A stretch of DNA of 64,000 nucleotides from NCBI GenBank assembly GCA_025403435.1, contig CM046337.1, positions 4,657,501-4,721,500 on the forward strand, given 5' to 3'. Below the pieces are notes generated by a model. That model made no database searches, was not told where the DNA came from, and saw nothing but the letters and a program-made list of their open reading frames with translations. Both the position numbers and the translations under genes were made by a program. Below, in pieces: positions 33,095 to 46,000 of this stretch. The number at the start of each line of letters is the position of its first letter. The stretch's first letter is position 1. This DNA is from Artocarpus heterophyllus (taxonomy: Eukaryota; Streptophyta; Magnoliopsida; Rosales; Moraceae).

Positions 33095-33838
33095 CTTTCA
33101 ACCAATTTAGAAGAAACAACAAAAAGAAAAACCTGTGCGGCCTTGATCTCTGTGTCAAAACGTTATGAATTGTTCCTCAAGCAATTACGATCAAGTTTAG
33201 AATCTTTCCGAACACCCTGAAACGAAGTTTCAATGTCAGAAGCCGAGTGCTAAAATATTGGCTCAAAGCATAAAGCAAAGACAATAAAGTGCCAAAACTA
33301 TCGATCAGAATGCTAGACAAGAGAAATTTTCAGTCACAACATACTAGTTGGAAGTACAGGATCAACAAGTGGCTGGATATTAAGTGACCGGATTAGTGCA
33401 AGGACTTCATCTTTGCCAGTTGCAATGAACAGCTTTAGAACTTTCTCGTTTAGCTTTCCAGCTCTCAACGTTTTCTACACGTATGAAAAGATTTGCTACC
33501 ATATAAAAGAGGGAAAAAGAAAGAAAGGGATAGAGTACTCGCATGAGTTATAGTCACAAGAATCAACAGGAAAAAAAAAAAGCGTAAATAGCAAGAAGAT
33601 CAAAGTTCAAATTCATTGGGTGTGTGCTTTGTTGTTCAATTCTTTATAAATTGACGTGGGATCATATGCCTGAAATATGTAAGAAATCAATGTCCAAACT
33701 TCATATTTCAAGCAAATAAGAAAAGTTCTCCCCTAAAGAATAGATCATGAACTAGCAGTAAATCTACATAGAGTTCAAATTCCCAATCTCAAGTCCTTTT
33801 AAAAAAAAAAGGATTTAATACCTAATTTCCACCAAGAA

Positions 33839-33862
33839 TATATATATATATATATATATATT
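33839..33862. repeat. TA dinucleotide microsatellite
   Basis: About eleven TA units lie in the upstream region of the RGP gene. Confidence 0.9.
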
Positions 33863-34329
33863 GAATTGAGCATATTCAATATCAACACCACATAATCTAC
33901 CCATCTATCAGCCACTAAAATTCAAAATATCCGTAGAAACCCATTTAATATCTAAAATACCGAACTTTCTCTATTTCCCATGAAGATCAAAAAAGAGACC
34001 CATTTCCCCGCCTCAAAATAAAGTGCAACGTTCAGTTCAAGAGCGGATATGGAATTGGAAACATGCCCAGAAATAAACAAACACTCGCAGGGATAAAATT
34101 ACAAGAAATTCACAAACCCAGGAAAAAAATAAAAAAGAAAGAGAAACAAAAAAAAAAAAACAAGAAAGATTACCAGGAAAAGGTCAAGAAGAATGTGATC
34201 GGGAAGAGGAGAGAGATCAGGGATGTTGGAGAGATTGAGGAGAGCCAAGTCAACTGTAAGAGAGAGCAGAGATGGCGGAGTTCTCATTCACTCCTTCATC
34301 TATATGTGTAAGAATATAACCAAAAAAAA

Positions 34330-36350
34330 TTATTAAACTATAATTCTCTCTATGTCTGAACCAATTTTTCGCTCTCTCTCTAAAAATAAAAATTGAAAAG
34401 AGAAACAAAGAGAGAGAAAGGGTCAGAGGGGGCTTCGTCCTGGAATTGCGGACCCCAGATCCTTCGGATGGCTTTTGTTTGTGTTACAGCTGTGATTCGT
34501 TTTTGGTCTCTCCGTCTCTGCAGGTTCACAAGAGGACCGACAAGACTTTCTCGTTCTCTTTTTTCCGTTTCTTATACACGTATGTTCTCTTCCCACGTGT
34601 CTGTCGTGGATGAGATTGGCCTCCATTATTTTTAATTTTTTTAATTAATTTTAATTTTTTGTAATTATAATAATAATATATCTAGTTATCTACTAAACTA
34701 CGTGCTTACAAAATACGGAAACGACATGTTGTGTACTTCCCATTTATTTTCAGCACTAAAAGAAACTGCAGCCAGCTGCACATGACGGTCAAGCCCAAAC
34801 ACGTTCCATTTTTCCATAATAAATAGCGTATAGATTATACTTCTTTTGGTAACGACCAGTCAGTTTCTCGATTATCGCTCAACTCATTAGGACATTGCGT
34901 GCCATTTCTAGCCACTTTTGGTCACGAAACAGGGATAGCAGTCAGGCAATCTATTTTTTTTTAATCGTAAACGACAATCTATTTCCTGACCACAATTAAC
35001 ACTGTGTTTGGCCGAAGTTGTCGTTTAATTTATTTTTTTTATTGAGGAGGATTATCGTTTAATATTACGACCTGTTTTTTACTTTTCTCCTTTCATTTTT
35101 AAAAATCACTATAGCTCATTTCAAAATGACGTGTCATTTCTATGAAGAAATTGAGAAACCAGTCGCGCGACAATCGCCTCTTAAAATCGACATGTTTACT
35201 TCACAAACGACAATACATTTCATCCATTCTGTCGTTGCTTTGTTTGTGTTTGACATGACGTACGTTCTAACTATTAGGCCGTTTTTAACTATTAAATCAT
35301 TTAAAAAAATGGTTGAAATCAATAATTTTATTTTGAAAATTGCAACAAATAAAAGCTAAAAACGGTTAAAATCAATAATTTTATTTTAAAAACTGCAATA
35401 TATGAGAGCTTTATAGTGTAGCTTTTTTACTATAACATGTATAAATTTTAGACCATTTACAATTACTGATGATTGAAAATGCTCTTCCAAATAGTCAATG
35501 TATAGTTCAAACTGTTACAGTATAAAATCCTCACATGCTATAATTTAAAACAAAAATAACTAGTATAGCAAAAGTAAGCTTCTACTCATATGGGTAAAAT
35601 CGTGTTAACTTTTTGTTTTAAATATATTGCTTCTACTCATACTAGTAAATTTGTGTTAACTTTTTGTTTTAAACATGCTGTTAAACCTTTTGTTTTAAAT
35701 ATATTGCTTCTACTCATACGAGTAAATTTGTGTTAACTTTTTGTTTTAAACATGTTGTTAAACCTTTTGTTTTAAATATATTGTTAAACACACTCGACGG
35801 TGTTTTAAATATGTTGTTAACGCACTCGACAATGTTTATGACCGAAATTGTCGTTTAATATTTTTGTTTTTGGATTGTCCTTTAATGTCAAGGGCTGTTA
35901 TTTCTTTCTAACTCAAAAAAAAAAAAAAAAAAACCCATTTGTCGGCTATCCTTCAAAGGTTGTCGCACATTTCTTACTAAGAAACGACGCGTGTTTCTCA
36001 CGCAAAAATTGTCAGGTTTTATGTTTGTCTTTTTCTTTAAAAAATTTTAGAAGGGTCAAAACGACAAGTCGTTTATAGCTCTAACAAACGACATACATTT
36101 TCTTTATTGTCGTTTGACAGCCCAAGAACCACGTTACTTGATAACGAACATATCCATCGCGCTTAGAACCTCTTACCATCTTTCCGCCAAGGCTCTCCCA
36201 CACATCAAAACGTATTATTTTTCTTTTTTTAAAGAAACCAAGCGGCTAAACTAAAGCATTTGAACGTAAAAGCAAATATCTCTTCTCCCAAATGTTCGAG
36301 AAAACAGAGAGCCGAAAAATCTATCTTCCAGATGTACTACGCGTCTTCTA
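34330..36350. other. Intergenic region rich in TTGTCGTTT/AAACGACAA motifs
   Basis: No gene seen. TTGTCGTTTAAT follows 'GTTTGGCCGAAG' near 35010 and 'TATGACCGAAA' near 35840. Opposite-orientation AAACGACA copies lie near 35203 and 36086, and TTGTCGTTTGACAG ends near 36119. Minisatellite repeats occupy 35578-35830. This is likely a decayed DNA transposon or several of them. Confidence 0.5.
35578..35830. repeat. Minisatellite of TTCTACTCATA...TTTTGTTTTAAA units
   Basis: GCTTCTACTCATA starts at about 35579, 35630 and 35707. Each is followed by AACTTTTTGTTTTAAA and then shorter TTGTTAAAC/TGTTTTAAATAT units. Confidence 0.7.
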
Positions 36351-36351
36351 A

Positions 36352-39080
36352 CTAATTAACTCCAATGATGGACTTAAGGAACTGAAGTTTGCTGTCAACT
36401 TCGGCTAGATCAGAAGGTTCTTTGAAAGATGCAGGTGGCTCAACACCAGCGAAGATGTAGAGAGCTTTAAGTTCCTCAATGCTCGTCTTTTGAAGTGTAG
36501 CTTTATATCCCACTATTGTTCTCAACCCCTCAATCTGTTCCCATATCTTCTCCTCGCTATACGCTACCTGAAGCACAAAAAACAATTTCACTAGTAAGAA
36601 ATGCCTCAATTAGTAATACATCTGTTATAAAAATACTGCAATAGAAAAAAAAAAAAAAAACACAAACATATACAGATTTACGTAGAAAATCAAGATGAGA
36701 AAAAATTACAGGCAAAAGAAAAAAATTACTAAACTTGAAAAAGATTACAAAACAAAGCCGATTAAGGAGGATAATAGTCGATAATCCCAACTCTAACACA
36801 ATACATTATGTCTATATATATAGAGGCATAAACAAAAAAAACCTATATTTGTTCTTTTTACCACAGTTGTCGCGTTACGAGCTTTTCGGATCGAGTTAAA
36901 CTGAATTCGAGACACCATATTCTAACAACATCGTCAATTAGTATGAGTAGATCTCGAAAGAGAACTGCCCTAAATCCCGTCTCCAATGCAGAAGGAAATG
37001 CCTTCGACACTGAATGGTTAATCAAAGTCCAAGAGGTGTTTGTCTTGGCAGGCTTAAGGTAAGTTTTTGAGTGAGGGACTAAACTAAAAGAAAAGTACTT
37101 CAACCATATTGTCTAGTATATACAGTAACTGAATTATTGATTATCATCTTCGGAGACAAGTTAACATCAATAGAAGGAAATCAATAGTGACCCTGAATTG
37201 GATAGTATAGGTTGCCCGGAGAATCTAAAGTCAAAAGCCACAATCATTGTTCCATCCAATCCAAACCAGAAGGCAGTACCTCAGTGGATACCGTTCAATG
37301 CCAATGAACATTTTTTTGGTCCAAATTTTGTTTAGGTACCAATAGAACTTTTTATGAATGTAATATTACTATTTTTCTTTTTTCAGACTCCAAAAACACA
37401 TTTCGGATGCCAAAAGCATAACATCCAGTACAATCCTTGGCTTTGTTTCCTCTCTTATCAATGGCCGTTATTTGGTGTTTATACAAACTGAAAAAAACTG
37501 GTCAGAATTACTTCTCTTTCAAGTCTAAACACATCTTGAACAATAAATAGGGACTGTTCTATTTTCCCATTTTGCTGGCTGAGTTAAATCCAACAGCTCA
37601 AATACTGGGAATGGAAAGAAGTATAACTAGCTAGGGAGTACTAAAATCCAAAAGATTATCAAATTCTTGAACAGTGTACCATCTAGGGCAATAAAGAACA
37701 ACATAATTGTTGTACACCAAAAACATCAGGGAAATAGCCATGATCATGAGAAAATTTTCTAGTAAAGTCCGTCTATTTGAAACCTTCTGCTGTTACTGCT
37801 GCGGCGGCGGCGGTGGCGGCTTCTTTTCCACATTCTTCTTCTTTGCCTAAACATGATATTAGATGCAAATACTAGTAAAGTAAAACCAACTAAATGAGAG
37901 GCACCGTGACACAAAAACCTCAACGCTCTAGAGATGGGAATTTCACATTTTATTGGATCATTCAATTAGTGTGAAGTTTATATTTAATTAAAACCATACA
38001 AAGGAAAAAAAACGTAAAAAAAAAAAAAAAAAAAGGCTCTGACCTCGTTGGAGGGAGTACTAGTTTGGACCTCTTTTTCAGAAGAAATTCCAGCATCTTT
38101 GGACTCCTTTGCCACATGTGAAACAGGAACCTCAGTGGCAGCTGCACTCTGATCTTCCTTAGAAGTTGGAGTACTTTCTGCAAATTAATTCATATACATC
38201 ATGAAAATCAGAAAGTGGGTCTCGTTTGGGAACGAAGATTGTAGTTCCAACCGATTCAAATCAAATTTTGTGCGAGAAAAAATTGTAGCAAAGTTGGAAC
38301 ATGCGCCTTATAAGTTGGCCTAACTAATAACAATAGTACTAATTTACCTTGAGGAGTTTTCTCAACATTATTAGCTTTTCCCTCATCCCTGATCTCTTCT
38401 ACCGAACCCCTAGTCTCTCTCTTCATCTCCTCCTCTGAAACGCCATTCTCTCTCTCTTGACCCCCACTTTCCTCCACCACAACAGTCGTCGGTTCAACCT
38501 TGGCGGCCTCACCATTTTCTTCACCACCCTCAGCAGTCACATCCAAAACGACACCTTGTACAGCGACAGGTTCTTCTTCTCCACTCTCATCCACCAAAGG
38601 CACTTCTTCTTTGTAAACCACGATCTTTTCCTTCTCAACATCCAAATCTTCCCCGACTTCTTCCTCATACCCGTTTTCCTCCACAGAAACGACATCTTTA
38701 TCTCCTAGAACTTCATCAGTACTTTTAACACCCTCAACTGATTCAATCTTCCCCTTAACTCCTCTTTGTTCTTCTTCTTCTTCTTCTTCTTTTTCTATTT
38801 TTTCTTCAGATTCGGGAATTGGAAGCAACTTACTCATAAGCTTCTCAGAGCAAGCGTAGCTCGCCAAGAAGATCCCAGAAGGAATTGAAACGACAAACCC
38901 AATTGCCGAAATCAGCAGAAGCGGTGGAAGAACAAGTGGTGCTGAGGAAATCAGAATCCCACTTAAGACTATTTTCTTCCCCATTCCAAGACCTTTTTTC
39001 AATATCCAACTCACCCTCCCTTCATAATTTCCTTCTGATCTGTACTCTTGAATTTGCCACTCCTCGTTCCGTCTCTCCAT
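36352..39080 (-). CDS. Acidic protein with N-terminal hydrophobic hairpin; two possible last exons
   Basis: Exon 1 is 39080-38348 and exon 2 is 38177-38044, in phase. Exon 2 ends in phase 0 and can join either of two terminal exons. Exon 36567-36352 gives 360 residues ending in a conserved-looking block (EEKIWEQIEGLRTIVGYKA, ALYIFAGVEPPASF). Exon 37846-37793 gives 306 residues ending in KKPPPPPPQQ. The N-terminal part has a hydrophobic stretch at residues 37-77 with central prolines (APLVLPPLLL), recalling an oleosin-like or ER/lipid-droplet hairpin. It is followed by about 170 Glu/Val-rich acidic residues with a poly-Glu run. No enzyme motif is present. The family is not recognised; I favour the distal exon as the main form because it looks constrained. 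Confidence 0.72.
37793..37846 (-). CDS. Alternative terminal exon (proline-rich tail)
   Basis: 18 codons including TAA follow acceptor TTTAG. They encode a Lys-rich then poly-Pro/Gln tail (KKKNVEKK, six Pro). The exon is in frame with exon 2 of the preceding gene. It may be an alternative end or a chance frame. Confidence 0.5.
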   Translation of the reverse strand, partial: AKKKNVEKKPPPPPPQQ

Positions 39081-39089
39081 CCTATATAT

Positions 39090-39942
39090 ATAGCTAGTAA
39101 ACACAAAACATTAAACTCTAAACAACCAAAAACTTTTGTTTGATTCATGAGTTAAAATATTTACCTGATTGAAACAACTCTTATGTGTATAATCTTCTTT
39201 GCTCCTGCTAATTATTAGTTTAATAACAAGATATCATAGCAAAATCTGAGGAGCAGGAAGGAACCAAACTTTCCTGAGAGGCTTTGTGGGCGGAACTCGA
39301 GAGCGATTTTGACGTTTGAGGGAAAGGAAGAAGAATAGGAAACACAGAATCGTTTTTTAATGACACGCGTTGGGAGGAGGGCATTGACAGTTGCAGGCTA
39401 AGCATAACATGTTAGGCTGCTGTAGCGGCCTTTAACAGCTTTTGCCCTCCCCCCCTCCCCCTTTTTTTTTTCTTTTTGGATTTTGCATGTGACATGCAAA
39501 GTGGAAACGATTACTCGTTTGATAAGTTTCAGGCATTCCGCATTTCAACGTGGCTTCTGTGCACCGCACCACCGTCCACTGTGACTATGACACTTCATAT
39601 CATATGTCATGTCCTTGTAGGTATGGCGCTCTGCTTTTCTTTTCTTTTAGTTCAAACTCTTCGCTCTCCTTACTTGCTAACTCGCCTTTGATCTGGTTCA
39701 AACTCACGTTTTAAGCACGCTGACGGTTACTATACAATAATCAGGATTTGATATGCGAATAAGATAGATTTGATAGAAATGTGGTTAAAAAAATTGTTTT
39801 TATATTATTAAAAGCTGATTTGAAAACTAGTTAGGACTTTATTTCATGGTTCAACTAAAATTATTATAATTTTTTTTTACAAAATTTAAACCCAAAGTAT
39901 ATTATATTCACAAATTAACTACATTTCAAAACGAGTAATATG
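39090..39942. other. Intergenic, no gene seen
   Basis: Promoter side of the acidic hairpin-protein gene, then AT-rich DNA up to the retroposon. A C/T-rich tract lies near 39447-39475. Confidence 0.5.
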
Positions 39943-39951
39943 TGTCAATCA

Positions 39952-41735
39952 TTTTTTTAAGGAAAATGAAACTTCATTCCACTAGAATGAGTAAAAATAA
40001 AGTTGCATAACACCGCCTACTAAAAGCACAAATAATTTTGGGCAAACCAATAAAATCAAATAAAGCACAAGTACAAAGGACGATATTGAGACCTATGAGG
40101 GAATGATTCGCTCGACATCTAAAAAAGAGCACTTTAATGACTTGTTACAATACAGCTGATGGATGACCACAATCGACAAAAATCAAACCTATCTAGTAAG
40201 GGTGTAAACAACCAAACATAGATGCAAATCTAGCTGTTAGTCACTGTTGAGGGTGAGCTCGATGTTACCGCCGAGCAGCCTTACTCTAGGTGGTTGGTCA
40301 AGCAGCTCGGCAAAGTTACGGGGAACTAACAACTAATCCCGATGAGTTTAGATTATTTGTCCGATGTACTTTTCAGGGTCCCTCAGGCAACACTGCAACT
40401 GGTCGCCTCCTCGGGTCAGGCACCAGCTTGGGTCAGATTCTTTTCACTTGTAAGTGGACTGTTACTCACCATCACTTGCCAACAGATGGCAGACAACTCG
40501 CCGTCAGATGGGAAATAATCCACTGGTGGAGGGCACGATACTTGTCTTCTGCCTTCTAACACGTCTTGATATGACACACGAGTCATGGGCAAAACCCACC
40601 TAACACCCAGTTTAAGTGGCAACCTATAAATAGGGTGCATTTATTGCATCCAGGATGCATGCTTCTTCTCACCTAACAAGTTCCCATTCTCTGCCAAGTA
40701 ACTCTTGCCTTGAGCGTCAGAGAGGCCTTGTCTATTGATTGACCCGTCTCTTCTCACCTCTAAAGCGTCCCTCCTTTTGATGCAGGTCCATTTGATCAAG
40801 CAGAGTCGAATAGGGAAGAGCCGTCTACCATACGTAGCTGCACGTGATGTTAAATTGTCGCCCTATTACGGTAAACATTAACAGTCATCATGCTCGATGC
40901 TACTAATCAGCGGGTTTGAAAAACAAACCAAGACTGAAGATAGGAAGACCGCCTCTTTTATTACAGACTAAACAAAAAATAAAACATAAAACACTACACT
41001 CAAGGGGAAACATCACTGCATTATTGAACAAAGAAAGCTAAACATAGGTGGAATGTCAGAGTCAACGATACAAATCCTCCAAAGCAAAACCAAAATACCC
41101 CAGCCATGACCCTTCACACCAATGTCGAAATCCGTTCTCCAATCACTACCTTTCTCCTCCGTCAACTCCAACTCCGCCACAAGCCGCCAATGGGCCTACC
41201 TTCCCCCTGCCCTCGTCATTGGAGAATTGCCACATCTCTTAGATCTGGCTATATCTTCCACCCGAACAAAGAAAGCAGCCTACCTCGCCACCACACCCAT
41301 TCGACTCCCTTTGCCCCAGTCCCCGCCACCAAAGAACGGCCGCTCCACCCCATTCGCACCACCACCACCAAAAGATCCAGATCCAGTCCCGTCTACCCTA
41401 AAAGAGAAAGCAGCTTGCCTCACCACCCCCGATCGGCCCAACCCCTATGAGCGCAACCACAACTCCTTAATCCGAAAACCCAAGCACGACCCAACCGTCC
41501 AACACCCAACATATCCTCCATGCTCCACGCCTGATGAACTTGGACTATAATCACAGCAGCCAACCAAGGACCTACGGCAGATTCAGGTCCCAAGAGGAGA
41601 GGAGGACGGCGCACGATGAAGCTTTCTCCTAAATCTTAGCAAAGCTGTCTCAAGAGCAAAGCAATACTTTTGTGATGGAACGTTTATTCTTCAAGCATTA
41701 TTAGGAGGAGAAAAATTTGAGAAATTCCACAAGCA
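39952..41735 (-). mobile_element. Retroposed sequence, minus orientation (LINE 3' fragment or processed copy)
   Basis: Nine-base duplications TGTCAATCA at 39943-39951 and 41736-41744 flank the segment. On the minus strand it ends in AATGAAGTTTCATTTTCC followed by an A tail (T-run at 39952-39958). Sequence near 41050-41640 is GC-rich compared with its surroundings. No reverse transcriptase motif was found, so class is uncertain. It is interrupted by a solo LTR. Confidence 0.55.
40245..40883 (+). mobile_element. Solo LTR related to the Tat element
   Basis: 639 bases start TGTTGAGGGTGAGCTCG, contain CTATAAATAG (40623-40632) and end CGGTAAACATTAACA, colinear with the LTRs at 6830 and 17054. The flanking pentamers GTCAC (40240-40244) and GTCAT (40884-40888) differ by one base and are probably the target duplication. 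No interior remains, so it was likely produced by LTR-LTR recombination. Confidence 0.85.
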
Positions 41736-41744
41736 TGTCAATCA

Positions 41745-43060
41745 ATTTTTTATTGGGATAGAAATTTACAATGCAATTAACTCTCATGGTCCGCCTAATT
41801 TTTACTTAACAATTTACAAGTAATAACCTCAAAATGCCATGCATTGAAATTTACTTTTCCTCTTCTAAGTTTTATGTCTTTTTTCAGTGGAAGTTTTATG
41901 TCTTTTTGGAATTTTATATCTTTTTTAAATACTGCATTAATTTAAAAGAACTGAAGTTTTAAGAAAATAATACAAGGAAAAGAGGTGAACTAAAAAGGAG
42001 AACATTCTCTAATTTTCTTTATATTTAAAATAACAATTAAAATCGACTATTTAGCAAAGCTTTTATTTTTCAGGAAACCAGGGAAATGTTTTCAAGCAGG
42101 AGGGTAAAATATTCATGTTATTTTTCATCAATGAATTATAAAGATTTATATTCTCAATCATTCTTTGAAAACTCTTTGAAATATTATATTAACTTGAAGG
42201 GAGAAAAATTTTAAGAGATATAGAAATGCTAGCTAGCCACCAATAAGGATGCACTCTAATTTTCCTTATTTTTTTTATATTAATGACACAAATGACTCAA
42301 TTAAATTTATAAAATTAAAATATATTTCTAGTTTATAAGTATCTATGATTCAAAATAATATCATTAAAACAATGATTATGTGATTATATAGTAGAAAACA
42401 TGACATCATTATGATATTTTAAAAATTCATTGAATTTCAATTTTACCACGATAATTTGACTATGTGGTGTAGTTTTTGTTAAAAAAGTTACATATTATAC
42501 TACACTTTTAATGACATGTTTATTCATACCACACTAAAAAAAATTTGCCGCATAATCACTATTGTTACTTTTTAAAAATAATTAGTATGTGTTGTTTACT
42601 TTTTTTCCCCAATTAAGTCAAATAGGTAAGGGTTAACACTTTCTCAACTCTCTTTTTGTCTCTTTTTTTGTCTTTTGTCTATGAAAATATTTTTTAGTGG
42701 TATAATGAGTTTCTCTCTTTTTTGTCTTTTGTCTATGAAAATATTTTCTAATGGTATAATAAGATTTAAATATGTGTGACATTTTAAAGTGTGGTCAGGT
42801 TCTCAAAAGTAAATTTGGAAAGATGGGCTCTGTCTATTAAGCCGGGCTCAGAAAAGGACAGCTTTTTAGAGCTGGGCTTCGAAAGCAACGACTGTTTTGT
42901 GGGCTTGAGGCCCTGTCATCCTTTCTGTGGGCCCCTCAGCCATCGGGGCCATTCGCTACGCTGAGTCGTTCGGCTTCCATTTCAGTGGGGACTTCGAGCA
43001 GTCAAACTCTCCTTCTCTCTCTCCGATCAATCGAATTTGCAGAAAACTTGCAGGGAAACC
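41745..43060. other. Intergenic, ending in the Pelota promoter and 5' UTR
   Basis: AT-rich DNA without a gene. A direct repeat of TTTTGTCTTTTGTCTATGAAAATATTTT.. occurs at about 42667 and 42720. The last 250 bases are less AT-rich and probably contain the Pelota promoter. Confidence 0.55.
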
Positions 43061-46000
43061 ATGAAAATCGTCCGTAAGGACCTTGTCCCAGACGGACCCG
43101 GAAGCGTCAAGGTTATTTCTCTACCATTTGTATCTCCTCATTTTCATTGTGGAAACGTTTGGATAATCTTGAAATTGCGATGTTTCAGATGGTTCCTGTT
43201 GATTCGGATGATCTATGGTATGCTTATAACTTGATAGCTCCTGGAGACTCTGTCATGGCTGTGACTGTCAGGTATCTCCAATAATCTATTTACTTCTTCT
43301 AATTGATATTGAATTGTTTTAATTTTTGTTGGTTATTATTATTGTTTTTTTTTTGGGGAAAATTTCTTCCGCCAAACCTTATGATCCTTGGAAGGCAGAA
43401 AAGTATGACTTTTGTTATGTAGGTGCTCATGAGGAGGTTTGAACCCCAAACCTTATGGGAGCAAACCAAGGCCTGACTATTCTAACCAACATCCCTTGGT
43501 TAATTTTGTTGGTTATAGTACTATTTCCAATGAAAGTTAGGGCAAACAGAACAAATCGTGGCTCTAAAGAAGCTGTTGAGTTCAATTTTGTAGTCGTTGA
43601 AGTGTAATTTTGAACTGGGGTAGGAATTTAGTAGCAGTTTTTGCAATTTGCATGACAAAGATTATGCTTGTATAATAGGAAAGTTCTTAGACAAGCGGCT
43701 TCTGGTGGAAGAGATGCTGAGCGTGTCAAGCTGAAGTTGGAGATCAAAGTTGAACAGGTACTTTTAAAGTTTACCTTAATGTCAACGATTGGAAGCTTAT
43801 TTGATGTAACGCGGTATAGAATATTAAAAAAATTTATAGACTCATTTATGCATATTTGTATACAATATGTTTATTTTTAAGCATGTGTTTAGAATGTTAG
43901 TTGGTTCTAACTAACTACGGTGTAAAGCTCTTAGCAGCTACAGTAAAAAGCAAAAGATTACTACAATATAAAGCTCTTACATGCTATAATTTTTAAACTT
44001 AAAACTTTAGTTCTAACCAACTTGCCAAACACCCCATAAATTTGTCTCAAGATGGGTTTTTGTTTCCCTGATATCTTTTATTTTTTATTTTTTTACTTTT
44101 TATTCTTTTAGGTTGCAGATTATGACAAGGTAGGTTCAGTCTTGCGTGTACGTGGAAAGAATATCCTGGAGAATGAACATGTTAAGGTAATTGTGGCATC
44201 TCATTAAACTAAAATTCGTACATGGGCTCTTATTTTCTGCTGCATCTAAACTATCGGTATCTCACCGCAGATAGGAGCATTCCATACTTTAGAACTTGAT
44301 CTGAATCGGCCTTTTGTATTAAGAAAGGTGTGCTTCTGTTGTTATTTTTCTGTATCTATAAGATTGTATACTCTTGCAGGCTTGCTTTTGTCTGCCTAAT
44401 TCTTTATCAACTGCTTGTTCATCTTCTTACACATTTGTGGTTTCTTTTCCTTCTAGAACCAGAAAATATCATGTTAGTTTATATTGTCAATGTTATGTCA
44501 TAATTCTCTTATATGCTCGTGTAGGCCCTGCAATTTACTACTCTTCATTACTGACTTGTGGCATGTATGATATGTTTTAGGATGTATGGGATTCTTTGGC
44601 ATTAGATGTTCTTCAACAGGCTTCTGGTATGTTGTTAATCCTGTAAATTTTCAAACTTTGGCTATCAAAGTTAAGCTTTCATCGGTGTCATCTAGAGGGT
44701 TTTTGGCAGAGTCTTTCATTGTATACGTGCTTGAGTAGTGAGATGTAATTTATCAAGCCTGAAGAATTAAGTCAAGCATTGACTATGTAAGTTCTCTATA
44801 CGTTTCAGATCCTGCTGCAAGTGCAGATCTAGCTGTTGTCTTAATGCAAGAAGGATTAGCACATATTCTGCTTGTTGGTAAAAGGTATTGTGACCTTGAT
44901 CTCTCTGTGCTGTGTCTTGACCCATGCACAGATTTGTCTTGTTATCTCTTTTATTTTTTTATCATCTCTTGTATTTTTCTCCTTGATTAATTTTTTGAAA
45001 TCTCTTTAGACTGTTCTTGCAAAGCTACTTTGTTTTTGGGCCTTCTCCATTACAATTGGGAAGTGGAATGTGCACAGATTAATACTGAACCTCTTCATCG
45101 TACAGAGTCATTATTATCATTTGTTTTTCTTCTGATAACATTACATTGCACAGCTAACTAATAGTGCCGTTACTGCAGTATGACAACTACTTGTTCACGA
45201 ATAGAAACATCAATACCACGCAAGCATGGACCTGCTATTGCTGGTTATGAATCCGTAATTTTTTATCTTCCACTTTTTTTGGGGTATTTATTTGTTTATT
45301 TATCTATCCTTTATCAACTTCTGTGTTAAACTGCTTAACGTGAAGAGTGTAGCATAAGTAACTTAAGAAATTAGGATGTCAGTATGTCACATTCACCAAC
45401 ATCTTGTCTTTTTGCAGGCGTTAAATAAGTTCTTTGAGAATGTTTTACAGGTAAGCTTGAATTATCTTTAACTATGTAGCTTCTTATTGTGGTATTCGCA
45501 AGCATAGACTTATAGGGAGGATCTGGTTGGCTGAATGTTTTAGGCATTTCTGAAGCATGTTGATTTCAATGTTGTTCGTTGTGCTGTGATTGCTAGCCCA
45601 GGTTTTACAAAGGTGTGTGATCGGTCCTGACCTCTTTCACGTTAGTTTCAATCAACTTTGGTTGAATCTTTGAATTAAACTATTATGCGTTAGTTAATAA
45701 TTTATCGAATTAAATTTAGAAACGAGTAGAAAATTTTCTGAACTCTTGATTTGTTTTAATGGGTTTCAGGATCAGTTTCATCGTCATTTACTATTGGAGG
45801 CGGAAAGAAGACAACTGAGACCCATTATTGAAAACAAGTCACGCATAATTCTTGTGCATACAAGCTCAGGATACAAGTATGGTCATTTTTTTTTGTTTGG
45901 TGCTCTGTCCTCAGATTTTTTGCAACAAATTGAGATGCTTAGTCAAGTCATCTGTCCTTTCAAGATGTTTGTTTTATTAATTATTTCCAGTGGAGCCCTA

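Noticed and set aside
36858..37103. 81-residue minus-strand frame as another exon of the acidic hairpin protein
   Set aside because: Composition is not coding-like and no phase-compatible splice pair links it to exons 2 or 36567-36352.
41106..41550. Pro/Ser-rich frames of 114 and 142 residues
   Set aside because: They overlap each other in different frames inside a retroposed segment and show no recognisable domain.
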